A stretch of DNA of 64,000 nucleotides from Liolophura sinensis. Lineage: Eukaryota > Mollusca > Polyplacophora > Chitonida > Chitonidae. Location: contig NC_088300.1 of assembly GCF_032854445.1 (NCBI RefSeq), forward strand, positions 62,534,984 to 62,598,983, written 5' to 3'. Positions 10,690 to 22,639 of this stretch are shown here, in pieces. The notes under the pieces are model-generated. The model saw only the letters and a program-made list of their open reading frames with translations, made no database searches and was not told where the DNA came from. The number at the start of each line of letters is the position of its first letter. Within the stretch, counting starts at the first letter, position 1. A program made the position numbers and the translations under genes.

Positions 10690-12640
10690 GAATGTACTAA
10701 GCATTACGGTTGGCTTGAACGTTTAGATGAAAGCCAAAGGGAGGCTATAATTAAATGTCCGTTTGTTGCACTTTGCCGGTTTTATGCACGAATATCGTAT
10801 AGGAACTGAGAACTATTACCTGGTTGTGCCACATATGACGGAGCAATGCGACTGGGGTTTAGACGTGGATGGAGGGATTTGGCGATGGAGCGATTTGGGA
10901 GTGGAGATATGGATCTCATAAGCGATGCTACTGGAGAGACGCTATGGAAGCGTTTTGACTATGAGAAGAATTGGTGATGGAGTGATGGAGGCAACGGGAG
11001 CGAGGGAACGATAAGGGATATGAGATTATTCACCAGGCGGCCCACATACATTAACATAATTCATTTTTGCACGGAAAAATTGTCATCCATGTCAAAGCAT
11101 GAGTAAGCACTGTGCAAGGCACGTTTTTTTCTGAAACTTGCCGCTTTGCACGTGTAATAACCCTTTTCATTTTTAACGGCACTTTATATCACTTTATCGG
11201 ACTGTCAAATCGTGCAGAGATACATCAGTCTTAATCACTTAATGCACACTAATAGCAGTTTTATTTTGTGTAAAACCAAATGCATTTGCACTTTGTACCT
11301 GCATTACTCAGTTCAAAACACCGTGCTTTCAAAGGTGGGAAAAAATCAAACTATAAGGATGTATCGGATCATGACTTGTAACAATTGGAACCATAAGTGG
11401 TTTAGTTTTAACATCGCACACAATAACTGGAGGGAGCGAAATTGACGTCCCATATATCAAAACTCGAACCAAAACTCGAACCAAGTAAGTACAAGGTTTG
11501 AGGATAGACCAGGTTTTAAACTAATCACTTTTCGCAATCGCAATTGTTACACACAACACTGTATGTGTTACAGTACTACTCGATCCTAACGATATATTTG
11601 GCATGGATGTGGTTCAGAACATCCGCGTAGGAAGAGAGTGGTATCACAGGAAGATATTTACATCATACGCGGATCATACAGCCAAGATGAGTGTAGGATC
11701 CTACCATCATCCGCGTAGGCTTTCACGACATACACTAAGATTCACATATAAACTCATCTAACCTACAACAAATGGCACGTTGTTTGACATCAACCTTGTC
11801 ATAGAACATTCACAAACGGCTGAGTTCCCGGCGTGGGTACTAATTCGCACATAATCATAGTAATACCCATATCGAGTTTTGGCTGTTCCGAAATTATTCG
11901 CTATTAGGTGCTAAATATAGTGGGTCGTTATAACCACGAATGGCTAACTTATAATATTAGTACAGCTTTTGGGGAGAACTTATGTCATCTGTTGTCTTGG
12001 AATGGGGTTATGTTTTTACATTTTACATTGATGCTCATAAGCTTTATCGAGAAGCGGGAAAGTCATGCATTGGGCTAGCTCACCATTTTTCTGGCTGTAA
12101 TGAGTTAGTCTTAGGCAAATGATAAACCATTCACTAATACTTTTCTTGTCACCACGCCTACCTTACCATTTAAGAAAATACCATGTTGGCATGTTACAGC
12201 TAGCGTGTGCGCAAAGGCTAAAGTGCCGTAAAACGGTCTAAACGAGACTGCATGTACCGGAAGCATGTACTGGAAACCGGAAGCGATATAACAGTCATCA
12301 CTTTTTATAATATGATATCTTGCACTCAAACGGGTTCTTTCCACAAGAAAACTCTACTATCGTTACCTTTTTTTTTTTTTTTGGCAAAGGCCAAATATTC
12401 CAAGGTAAATTTAATTGCACCGGCTGCGTGTAAAACTTGACGCTCCCATCCACGCTTTGGTTAGTCGTTCTTTTCAACCCACGAATGTTATCCAGCATGG
12501 TTTACCTTAGTTGATTAACTCTTCCCGTCCAAATCTTCAAACCGTTGGTATTCTTATGATCAAGTATATAGTACAAGTTTAATGTAAAACGTTTTCAAAG
12601 GTTGACTAAAAGACTGAAAAGGTTGTCTCGGAAGAAGCCA
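10690..12640 (+). repeat. module C copy 2
   Basis: Has the whole C order: the GATGGAGGGATTTGGCGATG purine-rich tract (10860-11010), a TTTGCACGTGTAATAA block, and the block with CCACGCTTTGGTTAGTC and CTTCCCGTCCAAATCTTCAA (12430-12540). About 670 bp at 11570-12240 have no counterpart in copies 1 and 4 and look like a later insertion. That insertion holds three ATCCGCGTAGG-type motifs in both orientations (11620-11720) but no gene. A poly-T run lies at about 12367-12382. Confidence 0.75.
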
Positions 12641-13360
12641 TCTTGTTTTTTGATTCCGACATCTGAATAATATTGACGGAGCGTATATAGCGGCTGATTG
12701 ATAAGGGATGGCGTGGATGTCAGTCCGATTCAGCCCGGACTCACCTTAATGTATAGGTCAGCACAGGGCTTGGGTCGGTCAATTTTTATTCAGGCATCTT
12801 CTATGCAGGTATGCGTAGCTCATACTAATTTACAGCAATGCCTTGACGAGACTTATCGGGACGTCTGCCTGCTCGTGGGAGATATATGTCACACGTGACT
12901 TAGATATGAAGGTGACCACACCGTAACTCTCTAGTTTTGAAGGAGTATATTGTCCATAGTGTCATGCCCAGTGACGCTCGCGTGAGATCCGGTAGAGTGA
13001 CAACACTGCCCACTTTCACCGAGGAAATGATGGATTATTACCATGACAACTCGACGTTTGACTTTCAGTATTGCTGCCGAATAACCTGTCAAGAGAAAAA
13101 CTTTATCAGCCATGTCAGTCTCAAATTAACTTTTAATTGCTTGTTGGTTTCTTTATGAAGAATGGGGCAAGTGGTATGGTTTGAAAAGTGGTGGTGATAG
13201 GTCACGTGTGATCATCAAGGTGAAGGAAAACGGAGGAATTGGGTTCCTGAGGGGAATTACCATCTGTAAAATGTTGCCCAGGCAAGACACCGGACAAACA
13301 CTTGCTGTATTGTCATAATATTTACATGTGAACTGCAAATTTTCTGTTGTGAAATAAAGG
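12640..13360 (+). repeat. module D copy 1
   Basis: Matches 28540-29230, 38200-38720 and 38880-39420. Landmarks are GCGGCTGATTGATA, GGTCAGCACAGGGCTTGGGT, CAATGCCTTGACGA, GATATATGTCACACGTGACT, CCCAGTGACGCTCG and GAGTGACAACACTGCCCA. A frame of 73 codons (12937-13158) is partly shared with 39175-39402. The opposite strand is also open there, so coding status is unproven. Confidence 0.75.
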
Positions 13361-13429
13361 GGCGGAATGGTTCGGTATCAAAAGAAAAAAGAGTGGTTTC
13401 TGAAAAGCCAAAATTTGTTATTTTATTAC

Positions 13430-15180
13430 ATGTATTTAATTATTTCCCGTCAACATCACAGTAAGCATAATGGTAGTGGTATATGTAGCATACCTGTAGG
13501 TTGTGTACTGTATAAAATGTGATCGTAGTATTATGCGTAAGCATATCTTGCTTTTCCTTTTCAAACATATACACTATAGTTGCATGTTTAGCATGTACAG
13601 TCTCTCTTTGTGTTTAGCGAATTCCATGCCTGTTTATCATCACGATGTACAGTATAAAGGACCACAGAATGATGACTAAAACTAGAGCAATGACGAACAG
13701 TGCGATTGTTAGTAAATGTTAAAATTCGACAATTTATCTGAGTTATCCTTTATTATAAATGTTAGTCTAAACGTTCAGAATGTAGCAGAAAAAAGGTAGA
13801 TACATTTATGTGATGTGTCATATCGAGACAGGGTTCCACACTTAAAATTTGCAAAAATTGCAGTGAGAACGGTGTAAAGTCATTTCAAATTTCAGCTTGA
13901 CCATTGGAGCTGTTCTGGAGATGAAGATTGTTCAGTTATTAGGTCATCTGACAATATGGCGGAAAAATAGGTCACTCCCGGGAAAATTATTTGTTTACGG
14001 TTATATTGTAGTTTTGTTTTTATGTACTCATCAGCAGTTTGATTTTGTTATCGCGAGCAGTGTTTCGGGAATTCAATGAAAAGAATACCTTTTCTCCGAG
14101 GAAAGAAAAAAGACTGACGGTTTTTAGATTGCACCGTTTGTATATTATCATGTTCTTATCATTTCTAATAAGAGAAATTATGATGGACATTCTGGTAAGA
14201 TAAATGTTGAACTGTGCAGTCATAAAATTCACGAAACGGGAAACATTTCTAGACCGCGTTAAAATGTAATTAAGCAAAAAAACTGTGACAATGTAACTTT
14301 TAATTAATGTATGAACTTTTGACGGTGTTAAATATGATCGAGCAAATATTTATTCTTTAGACATTTCTTTCATCACAATAAAACCGATTGTATCACGTTA
14401 AAAAAACACCCAAATAAATGTGAAAAAGTGAAGGACAGCTAAAACACATTATTGTAAGGGCATGTATTTTAACCAGAAAGTGCACGTATGAGTTCAAGTA
14501 GCGAGTATTGAGAGGACTGCGTTTTTAGCAGATCACTTGCACTAACTGCCCTTATATCATTGCTTTACTCTGCTATTTACTAGGCAACCTCTATTACTGA
14601 TTATTTTGTTCATATTTGTCTAGGTTGGCAAAATACTGTAGCGTGATGCAATGTTCATAAGGGATGGAAACAAACTTGAAATGTTAAACTGAGATCGGTT
14701 CTATTGTCAGTAAAAATGTATAGACTCAATAATTGGTGTTTGATCATCATAACTAGGATTCTGTGTTAAGCTAAATTAGGTACAGCAAATTTAGTATTGT
14801 TAATTGAAATTTGTAAAATGTTGTCCTCTGTATTGTAAGTCGTGGATCATTTGAAGATACAGTTATATATAATGACTACACAAGTAGTCAAGAAATATCG
14901 TGATGTATTCAGTTTTTTCTCTCATTACGAGGCTTAATGCCCACAACAACACATACCTGTTTGACGTTAATTGATTGCAGATCAGCAGTTTCGCTTTGGA
15001 GTTTAGTTATTGTCTTTCATATTCAACAGTCATTACCACGCAGTTGGGCCATTAAAAAAGACTAGCCATTGTTGAATACATGTTGTCCAAAGATATTGTA
15101 ACGTGCCTTGAATATATCAGTCTGAAAAACGTTCGCTCAGTTCGAAATAGAGAATATCATTTGCTAAGATACCATTAAAA
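13430..15180 (+). repeat. module E copy 1
   Basis: Colinear with 29230-31950 and 39600-42500. Shared landmarks are GCATACCTGTAGGTTGTGTA, AGTCTAAACGTTCAGAATGTAGC, TCATTTCTAATAAGAGAAAT, AAAACACATTATTGT, TATTGAGAGGACTGC and, near the end, CATGTTGTCCAAAGATATTG. No frame is conserved across copies. Confidence 0.7.
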
Positions 15181-18100
15181 ATAAAATAAACGGACAGATA
15201 TGTTTAAAGTGAACATAAAGTAAACCACTAAATCGGAATTAATTGATAAAATAATATTCCAGAAATGTTCTAAAAATATTTGTAAAAATCTACACTGCTC
15301 ATCAACAAAATAAATCTCAAATAATTGTCATTACCTAGTCACACATTTACTCACTCACAGATATCATCGATAGCTGGCTGTGCACTATAAAAAACCACAC
15401 TGACAATCGAGCGCTAATAGGTTTTTTTGACGTGACAGCTTTTATCACGTGACGCTTTCAGCGCTAGTGAATGGTCAAGTTCACATAGGCTTCTTCAACG
15501 TGGCTACTCTGAGTGAATTGTCCGTCAGCACCGTATCCCCATGTATCCCCGGCTTTCAAAACGGTGTAGAATTTTAAAGGGTATTTTTCTGTGATAACTG
15601 TGTCCTGTATCATTTTTCCTATGTATAAATATTGGCATGCTTTTTGGACTATTTCAGACCAATTACAAAGAAGCAAACCCTAGTTAAAACTCGAAAACCA
15701 TGACGTTTTTGTAACATAAATCTATCAAGTCTGGAAAAGTGCATGTGCATTTTATAAATAAGACAAACTATATTTTATGATATGAGCTGGCGGCATTCAA
15801 ATATTAAAAGATAGCAACGCCACCAATGCTGTCAAATAAATCGGATATAGAGTCGACTGAGTAGAATAGTTAGGTGTTGACGTTGTTTCTGACAAACTCT
15901 ACTTTGGACATATATTTGGAATTGATGAAGCATTCATCACTGGTCACATTGGCAAAAATCAACTGAAATTATTTTGGCGGAAGCTAAGCTGATGACTTGG
16001 GTTTGGGGAAACTGCCCATGTTCAGTCTGTCGGCGTGTTACTAACTACAGAGGAAGCTACAGACTTAAGCTATGAACCTTTTATCAGAGGACTGACATAG
16101 ACTATATGGTATTTGCACTGGCTCTTGTGTTTCTTGTGATACCTCTTTCCCGTTGACAGTATCTCGTGTGTATCGCCAAGAAATAACACTATAATCACCT
16201 CCTTAGGTTAAGGACAAAGTGACGGGACATAGACGTTCAGAGAGGCGGTGTCAGTCTCATGGGCAGGATTCCAGAAAAGCACGGCCAAGCAAGGACGAAT
16301 AGCCACAGAGGATTTGTTATCGTCTAGGCCGACCTTTATATCGGCATAGGGCAAATATATAGCCAGGTTAACCACCTCTGCCAAACTGAAAAAGGGGTAG
16401 CCGAGAATAGTGACAAAAATAACCAGGTCGGCATTTACTGGTGCGTGATGTGGGGCAACTGCTGAAGACAAGGGGACTGCTCCACTGAATTAAGTTAGGT
16501 GCAATTGCAAACTGCAAACACTGAATCATGGTGCCGAGAACGCAACATGTCATGGCTTTAGTCATTCCCCATAGAAATCAAATGGCAGTAAAGATTATAT
16601 CTAAAGATTATCATCAAAATTATTGTCCTTACATTAAACTCATCGTGGATAATAGCAAATCCCATTGCCTCATTAAACACAACATAGCCAAAAGCCAATC
16701 CTCTTCCCTTACATACCTTTTAATTTATCACAACGCAGGGAATGTCCTCGACTTACCATTATACTTGCAGCTTATTATATCACAATGTGGCCGATGTAAG
16801 TACAATGTGACATTCAATGCTTTAGAATCATTAAATTATCATGATGACTCATCAGGACCTAAAACACCAAATGACGTGTACTGCTTAATTTTAATGACAC
16901 TGAAACTGTCGAAGAGAAAGATCAGACGAAGTATTTTGATTAGGATTGATTTCTATATTCGGCCAAACACTGAATTACCACTGATAACTCGAGTACTCGG
17001 CTGACCTGCGGTTAATGGCTGGAAAGTAAGTCTGGATTAATTAGGTATAACCGGTCCCTGGAAATGTAATATTTTTATAGTGCCACACGCGAGTCAAATC
17101 ATCTATTTTGGAGAGCAGAAGAACTGAGGATTAATTGATCGGACATGACGTCTGCAAGACTTTGGTATTTGGCAACAAAAACATTTTCCTGAATTTGGGG
17201 GAAGCTGATAATTTTTGTCTGTAGAATGAGTATTTTCAAATAAATGGCGGCGTTTTTATGTTTTTTATCAAAAACCTGCTTTGGTGTAATTATGAATTAC
17301 AGCTAAATTCGACGATTTCATTTATTAGCGGGTATTCCAACCAGATGGACAGTATGGATATTATTAATATAACGGTAAAATTTCTCATATGGAGTGCTGA
17401 ACTAATATCAGACAAGGTGAGGATTTTCTTTTTTATTTGCGTAGATTAATCAACAGCATTCTTTACAAAGTGGCTGTAAAATTGAGTTCACGAAATACGT
17501 TATTATTAACGTGGCAATAAATAAGCGGGATTTTCTGAATTCCCTGTATCAACTGAATTAACCTCGTTACAACCAGGCTTCATACTGTTATTGACACAAA
17601 TAGGATAATGGCTTGAGCTCGGTACAATATTACGCTTAAAGCTGAGAATATATAATAATTTCAAAATGTTGTCTTCTTCATTCACATACCAGGCAAAAAC
17701 ATGGCTGAAATCATATTTTATTGACCCATTATTTATTGCTTTATTGTTGTTTTATTCATGTGTGAAATAATTTTGTTTTGGTACTTTGATGGTGTTGTAT
17801 GCGGAATTAAAGAATGGGTCACATTTTGTAGATCTGGAACGGTAAAGTCAGCTGCCCAAAAAAGGGAAAGAACGTCAGAACTTCCACGAACACCTGGTCA
17901 ATCTTCTGACGCAATACCCAAAGTGAGAACTGGATAGAAAGGAGCGACTTCATGACCGGTGAGCAGTTTGCACACCAAGGGTCGTTTGGGATAGTTTTTA
18001 AGCATAAAGTAAGAAGTAAATTTTGCTTATCAAATAACTCGTGACTGCCGCATTTCTCGTACCCCCTATCACCTCAATATCAAGTACGGGGAATGAAGAC

Positions 18101-18780
18101 GATGACATCCCCATCTGATGTTTGTAGTTGTGCACTGAAATTTGTTCTAAAAATGACGCACCGCTCTAAGGGAGGATAAATTTGCTCTCCGTCATAATCA
18201 CACTTATTTCACCATTTTATTACTTTAAGGAACAGTAATCAGATCACTGTTCTATCGTTATCAACACACCTGTGATATTTAATCAAGAAAAAAGCCATAC
18301 AAATTTTTTATCTACTGTGTTTTGCTGTTTAAGGTCACGAGAAAAAATGTCCCTTAATGTGCAAAAATACACATGCCACGAAACGAATTTGTTCTTATCG
18401 ATTATATCGACAAATCTTGTCACAAAAATCAATTGAGCACAGCTTACTCTATGAAACACTGCTTTGAAATTTAATATATTTGTTAATCGGAATAAGATTA
18501 GTTTACACGTAAATCTTTAGCTACACTGCAAGTACAGGATCCACACAGCTGTCTTGGTGCACACAACTAACATGGAAACCAGAACTGTAGGTGCCAACTC
18601 ATATAAGTATGGATGTTTTTATCATGGTGCCATTTTTAGCTTGTTTACATTTAAGCTCAAAATATACATCTTGTAGGAAACCTCTTTTCTACTATGTGTC
18701 GAAACAAACATTCATATATATGTATCAGCCGCTCACCATGATGGATGTTCCTGGTCAATCGGAAAACGAAATTTAACATG
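15180..18780 (+). repeat. module B copy 2
   Basis: The fullest B copy; the firm alignment to copy 1 begins near 15660. It carries the additional segment 16570-16930 absent from copy 1 and weakly matched at 33850-34140. It ends at the paralogue of 9790 (CCATGATGGATGTTCC). The 15180-15660 part is E/B junction sequence with no other feature. The gap 18780-19240 up to module A shows nothing I can name. Confidence 0.8.
16528..17004 (+). other. unsupported 158-codon open frame in module B
   Basis: The frame begins ATGGTGCCGAGAACGCAACA and has no recognisable domain, signal peptide or membrane segment. It lies mostly in a segment missing from module B copy 1, and the related stretch in copy 3 (33850-34140) is interrupted by stops. 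I list it because it is one of the longer frames outside transposons, but I think it is chance. Confidence 0.15.
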
Positions 18781-19249
18781 CATTTATTGACGTACCGAAA
18801 ATTACGAAAGAGAGAAATTGACTTTCACATAAGGTTGACAATGTTTCGCGCCCAATAGATCATGTCTTCTACCCCTGTCGTGCATGTATATTTCCCCTCC
18901 ACTTCTCACGTTACCCCTCACACACGTCTGTAGCACGAATAACGGTTGTTCAACTGTTTCCATGGTCACACAACCTCTCAGACGTGACAGATGAAGAAGA
19001 TTGTAATTGTGTGTTAAATATAAGTGATCTAGTTTATTTATGCGGTAGAATGCTTGGAAGTCCCTTCAGACTTACATGTATGGTATCTTGGGCTTTGCGA
19101 CCGTGTCCTGAGTGACAGCATCCAAGCGTATTTGAGGTATGGGATGGAACGTGTGGGTTTACATCTCCGCTCCCGGGGATTTGTGTAAAATGCACTGTCC
19201 ATATTTGCAAGACGGCTATGTACAGCTGTCTCCGCCACGCCAAGCGATA

Positions 19250-20180
19250 TGGTGACTTTAAATAAAATTAACTTTCCATTCCAGTTTATATGTCATAAGG
19301 GGAATTCACTGACGAGGCTTGCTCACCACCTGCAAACAGAACTGTTCATATACATACATGAAACGCTTTATGTTTTACATCACATGGCAGAGGTCGACAC
19401 ACAGAAACCTGTTCAATATTGCCGCTCGATGGCAACAAAGAGAACAAGTGGATATTGGCAGACAGAGGACACGGCCGGCACGACATGGCGTATACACCAT
19501 AAAGAACCACACAGGATCAAGTCAAATGGGCGCTGTGTCTCTCAGGAGTCTGGATAGACATGCCAATAACGACTTATTGATTACGATATGTATTTGAGTT
19601 GTCCCAAATATAATATAAATGGACAAATAGAAATAACCTCCTGACCATGCTGCGTCGTCAAGTGCTTTGATAGAGCGTGAACGAAAACGACAGAAACAAG
19701 TTAATATTCGATGCTATTACCGTCCCCACGCAAAGCTAGGAGTTCCCGTTAGGAGTTTTATGTCATTTTAATAATGCGGTGTTACACGCTTAAAATCCAT
19801 GCCAGCTGAGAGTATATTTACCGTGTGTAAATAGAATGCTCTTTCGAAGCTTTCTTCTGTGCCTTGTAATTAGGATAAAACATCGTTTTCCAAATAACCT
19901 TCCAAACTGATCAACTTTAAAATCATTTTGGCTTTGAAGCTGATGTTTCGCGGGCTTGTTCGGATCGACAGACGAATCCAAACAATTATAGATCTTAGAT
20001 TTTAGATTTTATCTCTGGAGGATTGCTTTCAGAAAAAGGAAAATAGAGCAAGAAAAGTACAAGCGGGCACTTTAGGAGTATTGTATTACTCTTTCAATCC
20101 TGTATCTTTATTCATTATATAATGCCTTTTCATTTACAAATATGATTTTTTTTACTTTTAAATTTACATAAGAATCATGG
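19250..20180 (+). repeat. module A copy 5
   Basis: The most complete direct A copy. Its head includes TTTCCATTCCAGTTTATATG, CGATGGCAACAAAGAG and AATAACGACTTATTGATTAC. Its middle includes TGTGCCTTGTAATTAGGATA and GTTCGGATCGACAGAC. Its tail includes GAGCAAGAAAAGTACAAGCG and CATTATATAATG. It was used as the reference for the inverted copy at 220-1150. Confidence 0.8.
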
Positions 20181-20840
20181 CCTCTTACCCTGATTTTGCC
20201 ATTTCGGGAAGAAAATAACTCCTGTTAAGAGTTTTATGTCATTTCATTAATATAATGTTGCATTCTAAAGGTCTATGATAGGCTCTCGCTGGGGGTATAT
20301 TTATCGCGTTTAAATCGCACGCCCTTTCGAGGTTTTCTCCCGTGCCTTGTAATTAAGATGAAGCATTCTTCTCAATAACGTGTTCCAAAGCGTTGGACTT
20401 CACAATACACTTGGCTTTGAAGCTGAGACTATTCAGGCTTGTTCGGATCGACAGACAAGTCCAGAGAAATCCAAACAATTAAAATTTACATACTTTGTAG
20501 TTCATCTCCAGAGGATTCGGTTCAGAAAAAAAGCAAAGCAAGAAAATACAGGCGGGTACTTTAGGAGTGAATAGAGTTTGTTTCGTTGAAGATAATAATT
20601 ATTTATCAATGTTTGTTAACTTATATATATAAATCAGCCTTCGTTTTGTGTTTCCATAGAGAAAAAAGGTTTCGTCTTGTACTATGTTTTCTTCTATCTC
20701 GTTTAAAGTGTAGTGTATAAGAGTATAAGCGTGTGATCAGGCGTCTACTACGGGCATCGCTTTTAATCCGAAATTCGCGGCTTACGATGGAATTCCAGTT
20801 CGACTGCACATGCTTATAATTACATGCAATAAAAATCATA
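20180..20840 (+). repeat. module A copy 6, 3' part
   Basis: A second A copy starting within the unit (CTCTTACCCTGATTTTG) right behind copy 5. It repeats GTGCCTTGTAATTAAGATG, GCTTGTTCGGATCGACAGAC and AATACAGGCGGGTACTTTAG. It extends into the distal tail (ATTTATCAATGTTTGTTAAC, TAAGCGTGTGATCAGGCG) shared with 2055-2190 and 34550-34800. Confidence 0.75.
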
Positions 20841-21145
20841 GTATCCTTAAAGTGTTCTGTACAGCACTTTAATCTTAACGGTGTAGACCAAAATGGCCTG
20901 CCAGATGGAAATAAAAGAAATATAACCTAAAGGGTATTAGAATTACATTAGTTTCTTCCTGAACACGGAAATGATAATATTCATCACTTTTTGCAATAGG
21001 TTGTTTTTCTTCAAACATGTGCTTTGTAAATTCCACCAGCAAACCTTTACGCAAACATGAAGCATTTCTGGGTAAATTTAAATGGACTGGCTAGGTGTCA
21101 AAATTTTTGTTCAATATAATAGAGGTTTGCCGTTCTATACTGTCC
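20840..21145 (+). repeat. module C copy 3, truncated
   Basis: GACCAAAATGGCCTGCC, TTCATCACTTTTTGCAATAG, TTTGTAAATTCCACCAG, TTTACGCAAACA and TTTAAATGGACTGGCTAG align in order with 37060-37460. The rest of C is missing. Downstream, 21150-21830 has no gene: it holds a 10-bp stem hairpin (AAGGGAGACA/TGTCTCCCTT) at about 21422-21455, followed by repeated AATCTCCCTTTAC, and a scrap of module A near 21610-21655. Confidence 0.65.
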
Positions 21146-21839
21146 TACAATAATCACAGTAGCCGCCTTATTTTTCTGTTGAATAAATCTCTCTCTGCTC
21201 AAACCCTAAGGGCTGATAAAAAGTAAATAAAGTGAGGCTACCACTTTTTGGGGCGAAGAAATTCTACATATCTCGCCATCAAAATATATGACAGCTATAG
21301 TAATTGCTGGGTTTATAGAAGGGAGGTTTTACGTTTCTTGTGTGGTGCATTTTAAAGCGGATTCGAGCTGGAAACATGTTCACAGATAACAATAAGGGAT
21401 GTTTGTCTTGAAACATTGTTGAAGGGAGACAGTCCTAGTCCTGATTGTCTCCCTTTATCGATAATCTCCCTTTACCGATAATCTCCCTTTACTAAAATCC
21501 CTTATCGTCATTGCAGGTTTTAAATCTCTTATTAGTCTCTGAAAATGCTGAACTATGTATATTTCTTTAAAATTTCCCGTTGAATTTCTTAATTGTGCTT
21601 TTTGTACTTGAAGGTACAAGAAAATACAGGCGGGCTAATTTAGGAGTGAATGTTTAGATAGTTTAATTTATAGCTAAGGCGTTAATCTTTAAATTTGGAG
21701 CGAAAAGTGTTCAACACGTGGTAACAGAGCGTGTTACCTTAGGCTACTACACCGGTCACCAGCAATTTTTGCATATTTTTTTTCTTAGTTTTTTTCTATT
21801 CTTGTTAAATCTGGGCGGTTTGCAATGTCCAAACCAAAG

Positions 21840-22450
21840 ATGAAGACACGGGGTGTTACGTCCAAGTTAAAGAGGCAAAAATCCACCGACAAAGCCGACC
21901 ATGTTAGCGCCAGTTGGTGACCGCAGACAATGTATACAGCTGCCAGGAGCCCGGAACGTCCACACCCATCGACGACTTCTCAGAAGATTGTCCATACCTG
22001 TGATGTCCTGTCAGTGGTCAAGTCTAAGTATGCATGCTAGTCAACAGACTAGACAAAGAATTTTTGATGGCCAGTTTGTTGATCTTACATCACTGTTACG
22101 GCTATTGCCTGATCAAAACATAAAAAGAAACTGGCACTGCATGATGTTGGGGAAATGATATACAGGGAAGTCAATCCCAGACAGGTATTGACAACTAGCT
22201 GATAGCCATTTTGATATATATGGATATCTACATAGAGGCACACACGGGCGAAGCCCACGGTTTGCTAAAGTATATTCAAAAAGTCCGTCATGGTGTAAAA
22301 AGGGGAGCAATTGGTTGGAGAGACCACGATATTCAGTACAGACTGCGTAAACCGATTCTGAATTATGGCTGTTGCACAAGGTCGCCTCTAAAAACAATAC
22401 TTGTAGCAACCTTCCAACTCATCGTCATTCGGTACTGGTAGGTGGTACGA
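21840..22450 (+). pseudogene. Ngaro/DIRS-type gag relic
   Basis: Fragments in shifting frames resemble the gag region of DIRS-order retrotransposons. QQTRQRIFDGQFVDLTSLL is at about 22040-22105. A stretch with GEAHGLLKYIQKVRHGVKRG and IGWRDHDIQYRLRKPI is at 22245-22360. Several frameshifts and stops lie between the blocks. It sits immediately upstream of the matching RT relic on the same strand. Recognition is by overall pattern and position, so it is less certain than the RT and recombinase parts. Confidence 0.6.
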
Positions 22451-22639
22451 GTACAATTGTAAAAGCTTGTGACTTAGACGCCCATGTACTTACACGCATA
22501 ATTTCCCACGCTGTGCAGGTGAACACCAAGTGACAATGTGTAACACGAACAAACCCACTCTACAGCCGCTAAGAGCTTCACGATTTTTTCGTCCTCAACA
22601 CAACAAGCCTTCACTACCCATGTACAACTATGGTGGGCT

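Noticed and set aside
11615-11725. Three ATCCGCGTAGG/TACGCGGATCAT motifs as an operator array
   Set aside because: Few copies, irregular spacing, and confined to a private insertion in module C copy 2.
16528-17004. Gene call for the 158-codon frame
   Set aside because: Interrupted in the related module B copy 3 and absent from copy 1; listed as unsupported.
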